From contig NZ_POXG01000001.1 in the NCBI RefSeq assembly GCF_003044565.1, positions 62,001 through 126,000 on the forward strand: a stretch of DNA of 64,000 nt, given 5' to 3'. The notes beneath the pieces were generated by a model. It was given only the letters and a program-made list of their open reading frames with translations, was not told the origin of the DNA and did no database searches. Origin of the DNA: Neisseria sicca. GTDB lineage: Bacteria; Pseudomonadota; Gammaproteobacteria; Burkholderiales; Neisseriaceae. Shown here piece after piece: positions 30,472 through 39,716 of this stretch (within the stretch, counting starts at the first letter, position 1; each line of letters begins with the position of its first letter). Position numbers and translations under genes: made by a program.

Positions 30472-30980
30472 GACCTATTTCCCCCATCTAACAAGTCAAA
30501 CAACCCGGTCTCGACATCCATACTGGTTCGCAGCAGGAACTCTTTGGGATAAGGATTGAGTTTCAGGTAACCTTTGACTTCAATAATAAGTTTGTTGTGT
30601 AAAGCATCGTCATCATCGTCTACGGTATTCACGATAACTTGCAGGGTTTTGCTTTCAAGGCGTGGTTCGAAATCGATGATGGCCTGTTTGATATTTTGTT
30701 CTACATCCTGCCATTCTATGTCGGAGAAATTCACTCCCGACAGGGGCGGAATGCCGTAATTGATTGTGGACGAGCGCACGTTAACAGGCAGATCTTTCTC
30801 CATGGTCTCCGCTTGCATGTTGCAGGTATTCAGTAGGTAAAGAATATCGCGCAGCACTGCCTGCCGATATTGGTCAAGATTGATGACCTGATCGGGGCGT
30901 GCCTCTTTTTTTTTGCGCGGCTCTTCATCTGTTAGTCTGTCAAACAAAGAAGGCAGCAGTTGGTTTCTGAATTGCGACAT
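30468..30980 (-). CDS. tssE: T6SS baseplate protein TssE (gp25-like)
   Basis: TssE is the gp25-like baseplate component that starts sheath assembly. The 170-residue protein starts with LLPSLFDRLTDEEPR, a common TssE opening. The gp25 core includes VNVRSSTINYGIPPLSG and IKQAIIDFEPRL, the helix bearing the conserved E-P-R-L. Its last codons overlap the tssF start. tagJ lies 33 bases upstream. The neighbouring TagJ protein can bind ClpV in other systems, so the tagJ-tssE pairing is functionally sensible. Confidence 0.94.
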   Translation of the reverse strand: MSQFRNQLLPSLFDRLTDEEPRKKKEARPDQVINLDQYRQAVLRDILYLLNTCNMQAETMEKDLPVNVRSSTINYGIPPLSGVNFSDIEWQDVEQNIKQAIIDFEPRLESKTLQVIVNTVDDDDDALHNKLIIEVKGYLKLNPYPKEFLLRTSMDVETGLFDLLDGGNRS

Positions 30981-31013
30981 GATGGATTGCGATAGTCAGA
31001 GGATGGATAAGGT

Positions 31014-31829
31014 TTAACGCTGTTGTCCGAATTTAATATTGCGAATATCCAAGAGACCAAAATCATGGCTGTCGGTATACAGGTTTTTTTGACCCATGCC
31101 TGTAAAGAGCTGTTTGGCTACTTCTATCCAGTCTGTTTGCGAGCAGTTCATCAACATATCCGACCATTCGGTTTCTGCATCCGGCAAAACAGCATAGCGG
31201 GCAGGACTGGTACATTGGATACATTCGCCGTCGGTAAATTTGATTTCAGACGACCTCCAGATGATGTCGAGCAATGAGCTGGGTGCTTTGAAAGCTATAC
31301 TTTCAATAGAGTCCCAAGTTTGCCAATAGTAGTGGCCTTGATAGAAGAATTCATAAACAAAAGCAGTACGTACGTCGCCATCCATAATCCAGTTGCTGTC
31401 GGTTTCGGCAACCGATTTATCTGCCAGAAGATAAGTGATGTGCGCCGGCGTACCGTCGATACAGTTGGATAAGGCTTCGTAGTCGGCAGTGAAGGCAGAG
31501 TTTTTTTTCTCTGCAACATGAGCAACTAAAGAGAGTTGTTTTTGAAGAATATCGAGTTTGCTTGCGTGCTGTTCCAGAGTTTTAGGTTTTTGCTGTGTTT
31601 CCAAAACTGCTTGGCGGCGCATTTCGGCAGAAATATTTTCAATAAGGTAGAGTATCAGGGGCTTTTGTGTATCGGGAAACAGTTTTTGGTATTGTCCGAT
31701 TTGCTTTAAAGCCTGTTCCCATTTGGCACTCAGACAGAGATATTGAATCAATGCCAGACGATGTTCCTGATTGTCAGGATTTGAACGTACAAGCTCAATC
31801 ATGTCCGTTAATTTAGTCTTCAAATCCAT
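31014..31829 (-). CDS. tagJ: T6SS accessory protein TagJ (ImpE/SciE family)
   Basis: The 271-residue protein has an N-terminal helical/TPR-like half (NPDNQEHRLALIQYLCLSAKWEQAL) and a C-terminal ImpE domain. ImpE/TagJ proteins associate with the sheath and can act as an extra binding site for ClpV, probably aiding sheath recycling. It sits between hcp and tssE, a common place for it. Downstream of hcp is a partial terminator at 31932-31966, so tagJ and everything after it is probably transcribed less than hcp. Confidence 0.88.
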   Translation of the reverse strand: MDLKTKLTDMIELVRSNPDNQEHRLALIQYLCLSAKWEQALKQIGQYQKLFPDTQKPLILYLIENISAEMRRQAVLETQQKPKTLEQHASKLDILQKQLSLVAHVAEKKNSAFTADYEALSNCIDGTPAHITYLLADKSVAETDSNWIMDGDVRTAFVYEFFYQGHYYWQTWDSIESIAFKAPSSLLDIIWRSSEIKFTDGECIQCTSPARYAVLPDAETEWSDMLMNCSQTDWIEVAKQLFTGMGQKNLYTDSHDFGLLDIRNIKFGQQR

Positions 31830-31931
31830 CCCAGCAACTCCTTATTTATTTGTATAAAGTGTGTAATAGTTGAAACCCGATTAACTTTTCAGGAGGACAG
31901 GGGTCGTCTGAAAAGTAAATTTATTGTAATA

Positions 31932-31966
31932 AAGCCTGACTTAAAACGCCTTTTAAGCCAGGCTTC
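31932..31966 (-). terminator. Hairpin after hcp, probable partial terminator
   Basis: On the minus strand AAGCCTGGCTTAAAA pairs with TTTTAAGTCAGGCTTT around a GGCG loop, then TATTA. Because the T6SS genes continue downstream, it is likely to act as an attenuator that leaves hcp more highly expressed. Confidence 0.65.
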
Positions 31967-31988
31967 TGCAGTTAAATGCGCATAGTGG

Positions 31989-32471
31989 TTATGCGGATTT
32001 GTTTTCTTTGATGTTGAAGGCCATTTGAACTTCAGCGCCTTTAGAACCTTTATCGGTTTGTTCCCAATATTGGTTTTTCACTTTGGCAGCTTGGAATGAG
32101 TAACGCATTTTCAGCGCATCGTTGTCTTGTACGCCGATGAATTTCACGCCGGTTACCAAGACATCTTCCAAAGTAGTGCGCGAATATTCAATCTGCTCGC
32201 CACCGGCTTTGCATACGGAAATTTCTACCTTGCTCAAGTGTTGACCGGTAGCACAGTTTTTCAGAATGGTTGGAGCGGCTTTATCAATAGCGGCAACTAC
32301 GGTCAAGTCATTGAAATTGACTTTGCCTGCACCACCGCCACCACCACTGGTCATCGAACCGGGTTGCTCGGCACCCCAGTCAAAACTTTCGATGTTGGTC
32401 CAGTCTTTGTGGTTGGAATCCTTTGATTCGCCGTTAACACCTTCAACTTTCATGAACATATCAATAGCCAT
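31989..32471 (-). CDS. hcp: T6SS tube protein Hcp (TssD)
   Basis: Hcp hexamers stack to form the inner tube that is shot into target cells. The 160-residue protein begins AIDMFMKVEGVNGESKD and includes NIESFDWGAEQPGSM and KNCATGQHLSKVEISVCKAGG, all typical of Hcp. There is no C-terminal effector extension. A strong ribosome site (AAGGAG, 8 bases before the ATG) together with the flanking hairpins at 31932 and 32522 fits the high abundance this protein needs. Confidence 0.96.
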   Translation of the reverse strand: MAIDMFMKVEGVNGESKDSNHKDWTNIESFDWGAEQPGSMTSGGGGGAGKVNFNDLTVVAAIDKAAPTILKNCATGQHLSKVEISVCKAGGEQIEYSRTTLEDVLVTGVKFIGVQDNDALKMRYSFQAAKVKNQYWEQTDKGSKGAEVQMAFNIKENKSA

Positions 32472-32521
32472 GTTTTTACTCTCCTTGTTAAAAGGTTAAA
32501 AAATTAAGGGATTTAACAACA

Positions 32522-32537
32522 GGGCATGAGTATGCCC
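32522..32537 (-). promoter_or_regulatory. Short hairpin in the tssC-hcp gap
   Basis: GGGCAT and ATGCCC form a perfect six-base stem with a four-base loop in the 87-base gap between tssC and hcp. It has no T-tract, so an RNA processing or stabilising hairpin at the hcp 5' end is more likely than a terminator. Confidence 0.4.
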
Positions 32538-32558
32538 ACCTAAATAAACCAAACCCGA

Positions 32559-34058
32559 CTATTCCTGTTTAGCCGAAGGAAGTTTGGAAACTAAGCGCAA
32601 CGAAACGGTAAGACCTTCGAGTTGGTAGTGCGGACGCAGGAAGAATTTGGAAGTGTAATATCCGGGATTGTCTTCAACTTCTTCCACAACGACTTCAGCA
32701 GCGGCCAACGGTTTACGGGCTTTTGTTTCTTGAGTGGAGTTAATCGGGTCTCCATCTACATAATTCATAATCCATTCGTTTAACCAGCGTTCCATGTCTT
32801 CACGCTCGCGGAATGAACCGACTTTGTCGCGTACGATACATTTCAGATAGTGGGCGAAACGACAGCACGCAAACAGGTAAGGCAGACGCGCAGACAAACG
32901 GGCATTAGCGGTAGCATCAGGATCATAATATTCAGACGGTTTATGCAGCGATTGAGCGCCAATAAACGCGGCCAAGTCGGTATTTTTACGGTGAATCAAC
33001 GGCATGAATCCCAATGCTGCTAATTCGGCCTCGCGGCGGTCGCTGATGGCGATTTCGGTTGGACATTTCATATCCACGCCTCCGTCATCCGTCGGGAATG
33101 TGTGGCAGGGAAGGTTTTCAACGATACCGCCGGATTCCACGCCGCGGATTGAGGTACACCAACCATAATATTTGAATGAACGGTTAATATTTACTGCCAT
33201 TGCATAAGCCGCATTGGCCCATGTGTATTTGTTGTGATCCGCGCCTTCAGTTTCTTCTTCAAAGTCAAACTCATCGACAGGATTTGTCGTGGCACCGTAA
33301 GGCAGACGGGATAAGAAACGTGGCAGAGCCAAACCGATATAACGCGAATCTTCGGAATCACGCAGGCTGCGCCATGGGGCATATTCGGCATTTTGGAAAA
33401 TTTTGCTCAAATCACGAGGATTGGCCAACTCTTGCCAAGATTCCATCTGCATCAGTTTGGGGGATGCGCCGGCGATAAATGGGCAGTGTGCGGCGGCAGC
33501 AATTTTTTCAAGACTATTGAGCATTTCTACATCGGGTGCAGAGTGGTCAAAATAGTAGTCGCCAATCAAACAGCCAAAAGGTTCGCCACCAAATTGACCG
33601 TATTCTTCTTCATAAATACGTTTGAATAGGGGGCTTTGATCCCACGCGGTGCCTTTGAAGCGTTTTAAGTTGCGGGCAACTTCTTTTTTAGAAATGGGCA
33701 ATACTTTGATTTTCAACAAAGTATCAGTTTCGGTGTTTGTAACCAAATGATGCAGACCGCGCCATTCGCCTTCCAGCTTTTGGAAATCTTCATGATGCAG
33801 AATCAGATTAATCTGTTCGGAGAGTTTTCTGTCGAGTTCAGCAATAATTGCTTCGATAGTTTGATAAGTGTCGTCTGAAATAGTAATGGCATTTTGCAAG
33901 GCCTGTTGGGCCAGTGTCGCCACAGCATTATTTACAGCGCTTTTAGCTTCTTCGGTTTTGGGTTTGAATTCTTTTTGCAGCAGCTGTTCAAATTCATTTG
34001 CGGCAAATACGCTTTTCGCGCCGCTATCCCCTTGGATATCTAATTGCTTTTCAGTCAT
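32559..34058 (-). CDS. tssC: T6SS sheath protein TssC (VipB), large subunit
   Basis: TssC polymerises with TssB into the contractile sheath. The 499-residue protein contains LEGEWRGLHHLV, FGCLIGDYYFDH, PFIAGASPKLM and RLPYLFACCRFAHYLKC, all strongly conserved in the family. It follows tssB by 33 bases and precedes hcp by 87. AGGTGAGC upstream of the ATG at 34058 is a good ribosome site. Nothing unusual is seen. Confidence 0.97.
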   Translation of the reverse strand: MTEKQLDIQGDSGAKSVFAANEFEQLLQKEFKPKTEEAKSAVNNAVATLAQQALQNAITISDDTYQTIEAIIAELDRKLSEQINLILHHEDFQKLEGEWRGLHHLVTNTETDTLLKIKVLPISKKEVARNLKRFKGTAWDQSPLFKRIYEEEYGQFGGEPFGCLIGDYYFDHSAPDVEMLNSLEKIAAAAHCPFIAGASPKLMQMESWQELANPRDLSKIFQNAEYAPWRSLRDSEDSRYIGLALPRFLSRLPYGATTNPVDEFDFEEETEGADHNKYTWANAAYAMAVNINRSFKYYGWCTSIRGVESGGIVENLPCHTFPTDDGGVDMKCPTEIAISDRREAELAALGFMPLIHRKNTDLAAFIGAQSLHKPSEYYDPDATANARLSARLPYLFACCRFAHYLKCIVRDKVGSFREREDMERWLNEWIMNYVDGDPINSTQETKARKPLAAAEVVVEEVEDNPGYYTSKFFLRPHYQLEGLTVSLRLVSKLPSAKQE

Positions 34059-34091
34059 GATTCACGCTCACCTTATTGATTTCATCTGAAA

Positions 34092-34610
34092 TTACTGCTC
34101 GTCTTTGGGAGTCGCTTTAGGCGCAGCTGCAAGGCTTTTCAGCAGCTCGCTGTCTCCCAAGACTTTTCCGATTAATTCTTCAGCACCACTCTTACCATCC
34201 ATATATGAAAGCAGGTTGGCAAGCTCTGTGCGCGCTTGTAGGAGTTCATTTAAAGGACCTACTTTTTTGGCGATTGCTGCCGGAGAGAAATCATCCATGC
34301 TTTCCAATTCAAGCTCTACATTCAGATTGCCTTCACCAGTAAGCGTGTTTTTTACATTGAATGCTACACGGGGTTTGAGGGCTTTCATACGCTCATCGAA
34401 ATTATCTACGTCAATTTCCAAAAATTTGCGTTCGGCCAATTCGGGCAGTGGCTCCACAGGTTTGCCTACCAAATCCGCCATCACGCCCATAACGAATGGA
34501 AGCTCAATTTTTTTCTCAGAACCGTAAAGTTCTACATCGTATTCAATCTGTACGCGAGGAGCCCGGTTGCGGGCAATAAATTTTTGTCCGGATGATTTGT
34601 TTCGTGACAT
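34092..34610 (-). CDS. tssB: T6SS sheath protein TssB (VipA), small subunit
   Basis: TssB pairs with TssC in the contractile sheath. I place the start at the ATG at 34610 (AAAGG lies 9 bases upstream); an in-frame TTG would add two residues. The 172-residue protein has RAPRVQIEYDVELYGSEKK and LPFVMGVMADLVG at the N-terminus and FLEIDVDNFDERMKALKPR, all diagnostic. The C-terminal tail is Ala/Lys rich. It is 68 bases after tssA. Confidence 0.96.
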   Translation of the reverse strand: MSRNKSSGQKFIARNRAPRVQIEYDVELYGSEKKIELPFVMGVMADLVGKPVEPLPELAERKFLEIDVDNFDERMKALKPRVAFNVKNTLTGEGNLNVELELESMDDFSPAAIAKKVGPLNELLQARTELANLLSYMDGKSGAEELIGKVLGDSELLKSLAAAPKATPKDEQ

Positions 34611-34678
34611 ATTCAATGACCTTTAAATGATAAAAGTTGTTTATTTAAACGAACTTTAAATATTGCGGATAGACTAGC

Positions 34679-35746
34679 TTATTCGTTGGAAGTTCCCGTT
34701 TCTTCGTCCTGCTTCCCGATCAAAACTTCCAGATTGGCAATGCTTTCAGGACTGATATCTTTCATGATGTCGTAGAAGTTCATATTCATTTGCCGCTGTA
34801 CCCTACGGATAAATAACGGGGCAGGGTGGCTGGGTTCAAGCGTTTCAAAGTAAATGCAGATTTTTTCCAAAGCCAAATCGACATCAGCCCGATTTTTGAT
34901 ATTCAGACGACGCCATGCATCCGCTTCTTGAAGGGTCGATTGCTCTTGAACAACGCTTGAAACGGGCATTTCAGCGGGTTGTTCTGTTTGTTCAGTATGT
35001 TGCAGCTGCGGGGTACTTCCATCGTTGTAATTGATGGCTTTGTGGATCAGGGTAAGCGGTTTTTGAATCACTTCAAAATTGAGTGAGTGTTCGTCTTGCA
35101 GCTGGGTCGAGAAAGTGTTTTGAATATCTTTCAGATGGTCTAATGCCTGGATTAAGGCAATCAATTCCGGTTTACCGGTATCGGCACTTACCCTGATATC
35201 GAGCATCAAACGTTCTTTGCCGCCCGGATAACTTTGAGGGTCATTGCCTTGCAAGACAGAAACTGCTTCTTTAACGGTAATAGGCTGTTGGGTCAGTCCG
35301 TTTACTAATAATTTAGCTGAAAATACTTCTTTGGCGATGCCATCAAGTGTCGTGAATGCACTTAATGCATTGATTCGATAAAACGGGTCGGGTTCGCCGT
35401 CCTCATCTTCGAGTTTGGGATATAGGGATTTCCAATACAAATCCACATTGGTTTTGATGGCTTCGCAGCCGGCGCAAAAGCCAACCAGCCCGTGTTTTGC
35501 GGTAAGAGCCTGTGTGTAATAGGCTAAAACATGAAGGTCTTTCGATTCAGCCAGCAATTGATTGCACAGCTTCTCTACTGTTGCCCAATCAGGCTCTTCA
35601 GCAGGGATGATGGTATCGCCATATTGTCTTTCCGGTTTCCCTTCGGCAGCGCTTTGAAGCTCTAAAAAGCGACTATCGTATTCAATATTTACCCCTTCAG
35701 GGGTGTCGGCGGAAATTGGTTCAGCCCATAGGGGAAATGTACTCAT
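34679..35746 (-). CDS. tssA: T6SS protein TssA (ImpA domain)
   Basis: TssA proteins prime or cap tube and sheath assembly. The 355-residue protein carries the N-terminal ImpA domain, with YDSRFLELQSAAEGKPE, EPDWATVEKLCNQLLAESKDL and LVGFCAGCEAIKTNVDLYWKSLYP. The C-terminal region (AWRRLNIKNRADVDLALEKICIYF to the end) matches the short TssA class. It starts four bases after the tagF stop, so the two are tightly coupled. The ribosome site is weak, supporting coupling. Confidence 0.93.
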   Translation of the reverse strand: MSTFPLWAEPISADTPEGVNIEYDSRFLELQSAAEGKPERQYGDTIIPAEEPDWATVEKLCNQLLAESKDLHVLAYYTQALTAKHGLVGFCAGCEAIKTNVDLYWKSLYPKLEDEDGEPDPFYRINALSAFTTLDGIAKEVFSAKLLVNGLTQQPITVKEAVSVLQGNDPQSYPGGKERLMLDIRVSADTGKPELIALIQALDHLKDIQNTFSTQLQDEHSLNFEVIQKPLTLIHKAINYNDGSTPQLQHTEQTEQPAEMPVSSVVQEQSTLQEADAWRRLNIKNRADVDLALEKICIYFETLEPSHPAPLFIRRVQRQMNMNFYDIMKDISPESIANLEVLIGKQDEETGTSNE

Positions 35747-35750
35747 CTAC

Positions 35751-36302
35751 TTATAATCCAAATATTTTATTAAACAGAGAGCACGTTGGCTCTCCGTCTC
35801 TTTCTATATGGTTACCACTTTCGCATTCCATCCAAAAGCTACCGATGTTATCTGTTTTGGATAAAAAAATGAGGAAAGATTCAGATAGTGGATTGGTAGG
35901 TTTGTGAATTGTATCTAAGCAATCTTTTAAAACACATTTGCCATTAGTCAATGTTTGGTTAAAGAAATCTATATTTTTGTAAAAAAAATTAATAGATTTT
36001 AACTGTTCGGAAGGGGGGTAGGGCTTTTGAAATAATACAAAAGGATATTGCCGACCTGTTTGGTCCGAACTAAGGGCTGTTATACCTGTATAGGTTATGT
36101 TCGCAGGCAGTTTAACGCAAAACAGCCAAATACGAGATGCGAAAAGCGCCTTTCGGGTAAATGGAATTAACTTATCTTGGTGGGTGCAACGACCAAACCA
36201 TCCATCCCAAAAATTTTTATCGTTAGCTTGGAGATTTTCAGAAACAATAAAATCACGAGATTGATTTAGCTTTCCGAAAAAGTAGGTTTCTATTTGCTGC
36301 AT
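35751..36302 (-). CDS. tagF: T6SS-associated protein TagF (ImpM/SciT family)
   Basis: TagF proteins modulate T6SS assembly after translation in other bacteria. The 183-residue product (ATG at 36302; a TTG three codons upstream is less likely) begins with TYFFGKLNQSRDFIVSENL, corresponding to the family FGKLPxxGDFV signature, followed by WDGWFGRC. YPFVLFQKPYPP in the middle is also TagF-like. It is shorter than many TagF proteins and has no fused phosphatase domain. It is the first gene of the minus-strand T6SS transcript. No clear ribosome site is visible. Confidence 0.82.
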   Translation of the reverse strand: MQQIETYFFGKLNQSRDFIVSENLQANDKNFWDGWFGRCTHQDKLIPFTRKALFASRIWLFCVKLPANITYTGITALSSDQTGRQYPFVLFQKPYPPSEQLKSINFFYKNIDFFNQTLTNGKCVLKDCLDTIHKPTNPLSESFLIFLSKTDNIGSFWMECESGNHIERDGEPTCSLFNKIFGL

Positions 36303-36360
36303 AAATAACAATCATATAATGTAAAATTAACAAAAGATAAAGTTACTTAAGGTATTGATT

Positions 36361-36453
36361 ATGCCTTTGCCTCAAACATATCCAATATGGCTGCCGTATA
36401 TATACTTTACCATAATTTTGGTTTATGTATTAATATATTTTTTTATTTGTTAA
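36361..36453 (+). CDS. Possible 30-residue membrane peptide
   Basis: An ATG at 36361, 8 bases after AAGG, opens a 30-codon frame encoding a short leader with Pro and Trp (MPLPQTYPIWLP), then a single hydrophobic helix and a stop at 36453. It lies in the AT-rich 36303-36680 region between the divergent T6SS and Rhs genes. Hydrophobic frames arise easily in AT-rich DNA, so this is tentative. The rest of the region holds promoters and CTTAAG repeats. Confidence 0.3.
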   Translation: MPLPQTYPIWLPYIYFTIILVYVLIYFFIC

Positions 36454-36599
36454 AAGAATAAGTAAGGTAAATCCTTTATGATTTTAGTATATTTACGGAA
36501 CATTTATTGTTATTTTAGTGTCTTAAGATACAATGTATTTACAGTTTGTTATTTGTTATAATTTTATTGTAATGCTATTTCAAAACAGTCAGAATTATT

Positions 36600-36627
36600 T
36601 TGACTTGGCGTCTTAAGTCTCTAAATA
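36600..36627 (+). promoter_or_regulatory. Candidate sigma-70 promoter of the second Rhs gene
   Basis: TTGACT at 36600-36605 and TAAATA at 36622-36627 are 16 bases apart. The Rhs ATG follows at 36681, with a strong ribosome site GGAGGGAG at about 36666-36673. Confidence 0.5.
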
Positions 36628-38497
36628 TCTTAAGTTTTTCATTTCAAAAGCAATAGAATCTCGACGGAGGGAGTAAGCGCATGGCCTCTTTCGGTAACAC
36701 TTTCGGTGTTCTCATTCCTAAACCAGCCGCACCAGCCATGGTGTCTCAAGGCTCTGCTAATCCACCCGAGCCGCTGACCAATGCAGCCGGACCGGTTGAT
36801 GTGATAGAGATGGTTGCCGATGTCGCTTCCACTGCCCTTTCCATAGTTGCGCCTGATTCTGCTGCAGCCGATGCAGTTGATGCCATATCCGAACTGGTTT
36901 CCCTTGCGTCCATGATACCCGGTCAGCCGGACCCCAAGCCGCCTTCCCGTAAAATGGTCAGTGGTTTTAGTGGCGGTATGGGCATGGGTTTTGATGGTGG
37001 GATAGTTACCTCGGGTCATGGTCACTGTATTCCTTGTAAGGTCGCTGCTGCTATCGGTAACCCCGTAAACGCAGTACTCGGTATCAAAGTCCTATTTGAT
37101 GATACCGAGACCGACTTTGCCTTCGACTCCCCGCTTCCCCTTGTGTGGCAGCGCAGCTACTATTCCGACCAAATAGGCAATGGCTGGTTGGGGCAGGGTT
37201 GGTCGCTGCCGTTCTCCATGCGTCTTGTCCGGACTGCCGACGGTTTCCTTTATATTGATGAGCAGGGCAGGGAAATTCCGTTGCCGGATATCAGCGACGA
37301 AGCGGACGAGCCTTATTCCGCAGCCGACGACGATGAAGACGATTTATATGAAGAAGAAGCCGCACCAAGACCTGCTTCCGCCGAAGAAAACCCCTACGGT
37401 CTGGATGACGCCTATTTCGATCCTTACGAACAAATTTTCTTTTCACAGATTTCAGACGACCTCTATCAAATCGCCTCCCCCGACGGCGGCGCACGGCTGC
37501 TGTTTGCCGAAGTCGATTCCGGCTGCGGCATTTACCAACTGGTCGCCCAACTCGACCGAAACGGTCGCCATATCCGCCTCTGCTATGACGACAACGGACT
37601 GCCGCACAGCATTTACGACGGCAGCGGCCGACACTTCCAACCCGTATTCTCCTCCATCCGTCTGAACGACAACGATCCCGACTTTGATCCGGCCGGGGAA
37701 CGGGACGTCTTCGTTTCCGAAGACGAGCGTTTCTACGTCAACCGCCTCACCTCCGTCACCTTCAACGGCAAGGAACTGGTGCGCTACGACTACGACGGCT
37801 ACGGCGATTTGACCGCCGTTTACGGACGCGACGGCAAAAAACTGCGCGGTTTCGCCTACCGCAACCACATCATGGTCGAACACAGCCAGCCCGACGGACT
37901 GGTATCCCGCTACGAATACGACCGTTACGACACCGACGGCAAAGTGCTCAAAAGCAGCAACAACCTCGGCGAAGCATGGACGTTCGACTACCGCAAAGAC
38001 CATACCGTCGTTACCGACGCACTGGGGCGGACGGAAGTGTACGGTTTCGATGAAAACCAAGAACTCGTCTACCGCATCGACGCCGACGGACAACGCAGCG
38101 ACAGCGAACGCGACAGCTACGGCCGCATTACCGTAGAACGCGACCCCCTCGGACGCGAAACCCGCTATCTCTACGATACCGAAGGCAACGTCATCGCCAT
38201 CACCGCACCGGACGGCAGCAGCACCCAAATCGACTACCACGAAACCCTCAACCTGCCGGTTGCCGTCAACGATCCCGCAGGCAGGATTACCGCCTACGAT
38301 TACGACGGACGCGGCAACCTCGTCAGCATCACCAATCCCGCCGGTTACACCACCCGCTACGGCTACAATGCCCAATGGTTGCCCGAAACCATTACCGACG
38401 CCTTAGGCAAAACCCGACACCTACACTACGACACCCTCGACCAGCTCGTCTGCTTTACCGACTGTACCGGCGAAACCACCCGTTTCGGTTACACCGA

Positions 38498-38517
38498 ATA
38501 CGGCGATATACGGCGAT
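38498..38517 (+). repeat. Tandem 10-bp duplication causing the Rhs frameshift
   Basis: ATACGGCGAT is present twice in tandem. One copy would give the continuous reading GYTEYGDLETVTDALG; two copies shift the frame. The identical duplication occurs at 42750-42769 in the second Rhs copy. Confidence 0.9.
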
Positions 38518-39684
38518 CTCGAAACCGTTACCGATGCGCTGGGCCATACCACCCGCCATCATTACGACGCAGCGGGTAACCCCGTCCGTACCGATTATCC
38601 CGACGGCAGTCACGAAACCTTCGAATACGACCGCCTCAACCGGCTAACCGCCCACATCGACGGACTCGGTGCCAAAACCGCCTACGAACTCGCGGTGGAC
38701 GGACTGCCGCTCAAACGCACCAACGCGCTGGGCCATACCTTCGCCTACGCCTACGACAAAGCCCGCCGTCTGACCGTCCTCACCAACGAAAACGGCGAAA
38801 CCTACCGTCTCGATTACGACCCGACCGACAACCTGATCCAAGAAACCGGCTGGGACGGCAAAATCACCGCCTACGGCTACGATGCCGCCGGACAACTGGT
38901 TCAGCAGACCGAATACGGTCAAAGCAATAATGAAGGTCGTCTGAAAAACCGTCCCGAGACTTGGCACATCCACCATTTCAAACGCAATATCCTCGGCCAA
39001 CTGCTCGAAAAACAAAGCCGCAAAGTCTCCGGCCGCAACGGGCAAAGCAAAGACGAAGGCATCAGCCGCACCCGTTTCGACTACGACCCCGTTACCGGCA
39101 ACCTGACCAAAGCCCGCAACCAACACAGCAGCGTCGAACTCGCCTACGACGAACTCGACCGACTCATCAGCGAAACCACCGTCCACAACGGCCAAAGCGC
39201 CACCGTAGGCTACCGATACGACCCGTTGGGCAACCGCATCCGCACCATCCTGCCCGACGGCCGCCATATCGATTACCTTTACTACGGCAGCGGACACCTG
39301 CACCAAATCAGCCTCGACGGCGAAGTCATAACCGACATCGAACGCGACAAACTGCACCGCGAAATCCAAAGGACACAGGGCAGTATCAGCAGCCTGTACG
39401 ACTACGACCCCATGGGTCGTCTGAAAAGCCAGCGTACCGTTTGGAGCGGCACACAAACACCCCGCGGCAAACAAAACCCGCTGGCCGGCGGCGCCGTCAA
39501 CCGCCGCTACGCCTACGACAAAGCCGGCAACCTGATCCAAAGCGCCGACCAAAGAAGCGGCGTCCTCAATTACATCTATGACAAAATCGGACGCATTCAG
39601 GAAGCCCGCAACAGCCAAACCGGCCGCAGCGAAACCTTCGCCTTCGACCCCGCCCACAACATCCTTGACATTCCAACATCTACT

Positions 39685-39716
39685 CCCTCTCCCGTGGGAG
39701 AGGGTCGGGGAGGGGG
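39685..39716. repeat. REP-like palindrome inside Rhs coding sequence
   Basis: CCCTCTCCCGTGGGAGAGGG followed by TCGGGGAGGGGG: the same element as at 8556 and 10962, at the equivalent position of the Rhs shell. Two uptake sequences follow within 60 bases. Confidence 0.75.

Larger units (their letters stand above)
36346..36634. promoter_or_regulatory. CTTAAG palindromes in the T6SS-Rhs divergent region
   Basis: The six-base palindrome CTTAAG occurs at 36346, 36522, 36612 and 36629, three of them as TCTTAAG. One lies 45 bases from the tagF start; two straddle the candidate -10 of the Rhs promoter, 17 bases apart. This is a candidate operator set shared by both transcription units. Confidence 0.35.

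Noticed and set aside
37452..38375. Long Val/Ala/Gly-rich frames antisense to the Rhs genes (also 38644-39657, 41761-42627, 42896-43909)
   Set aside because: They mirror the YD repeats on the other strand and are low-complexity; they recur wherever Rhs repeats do.
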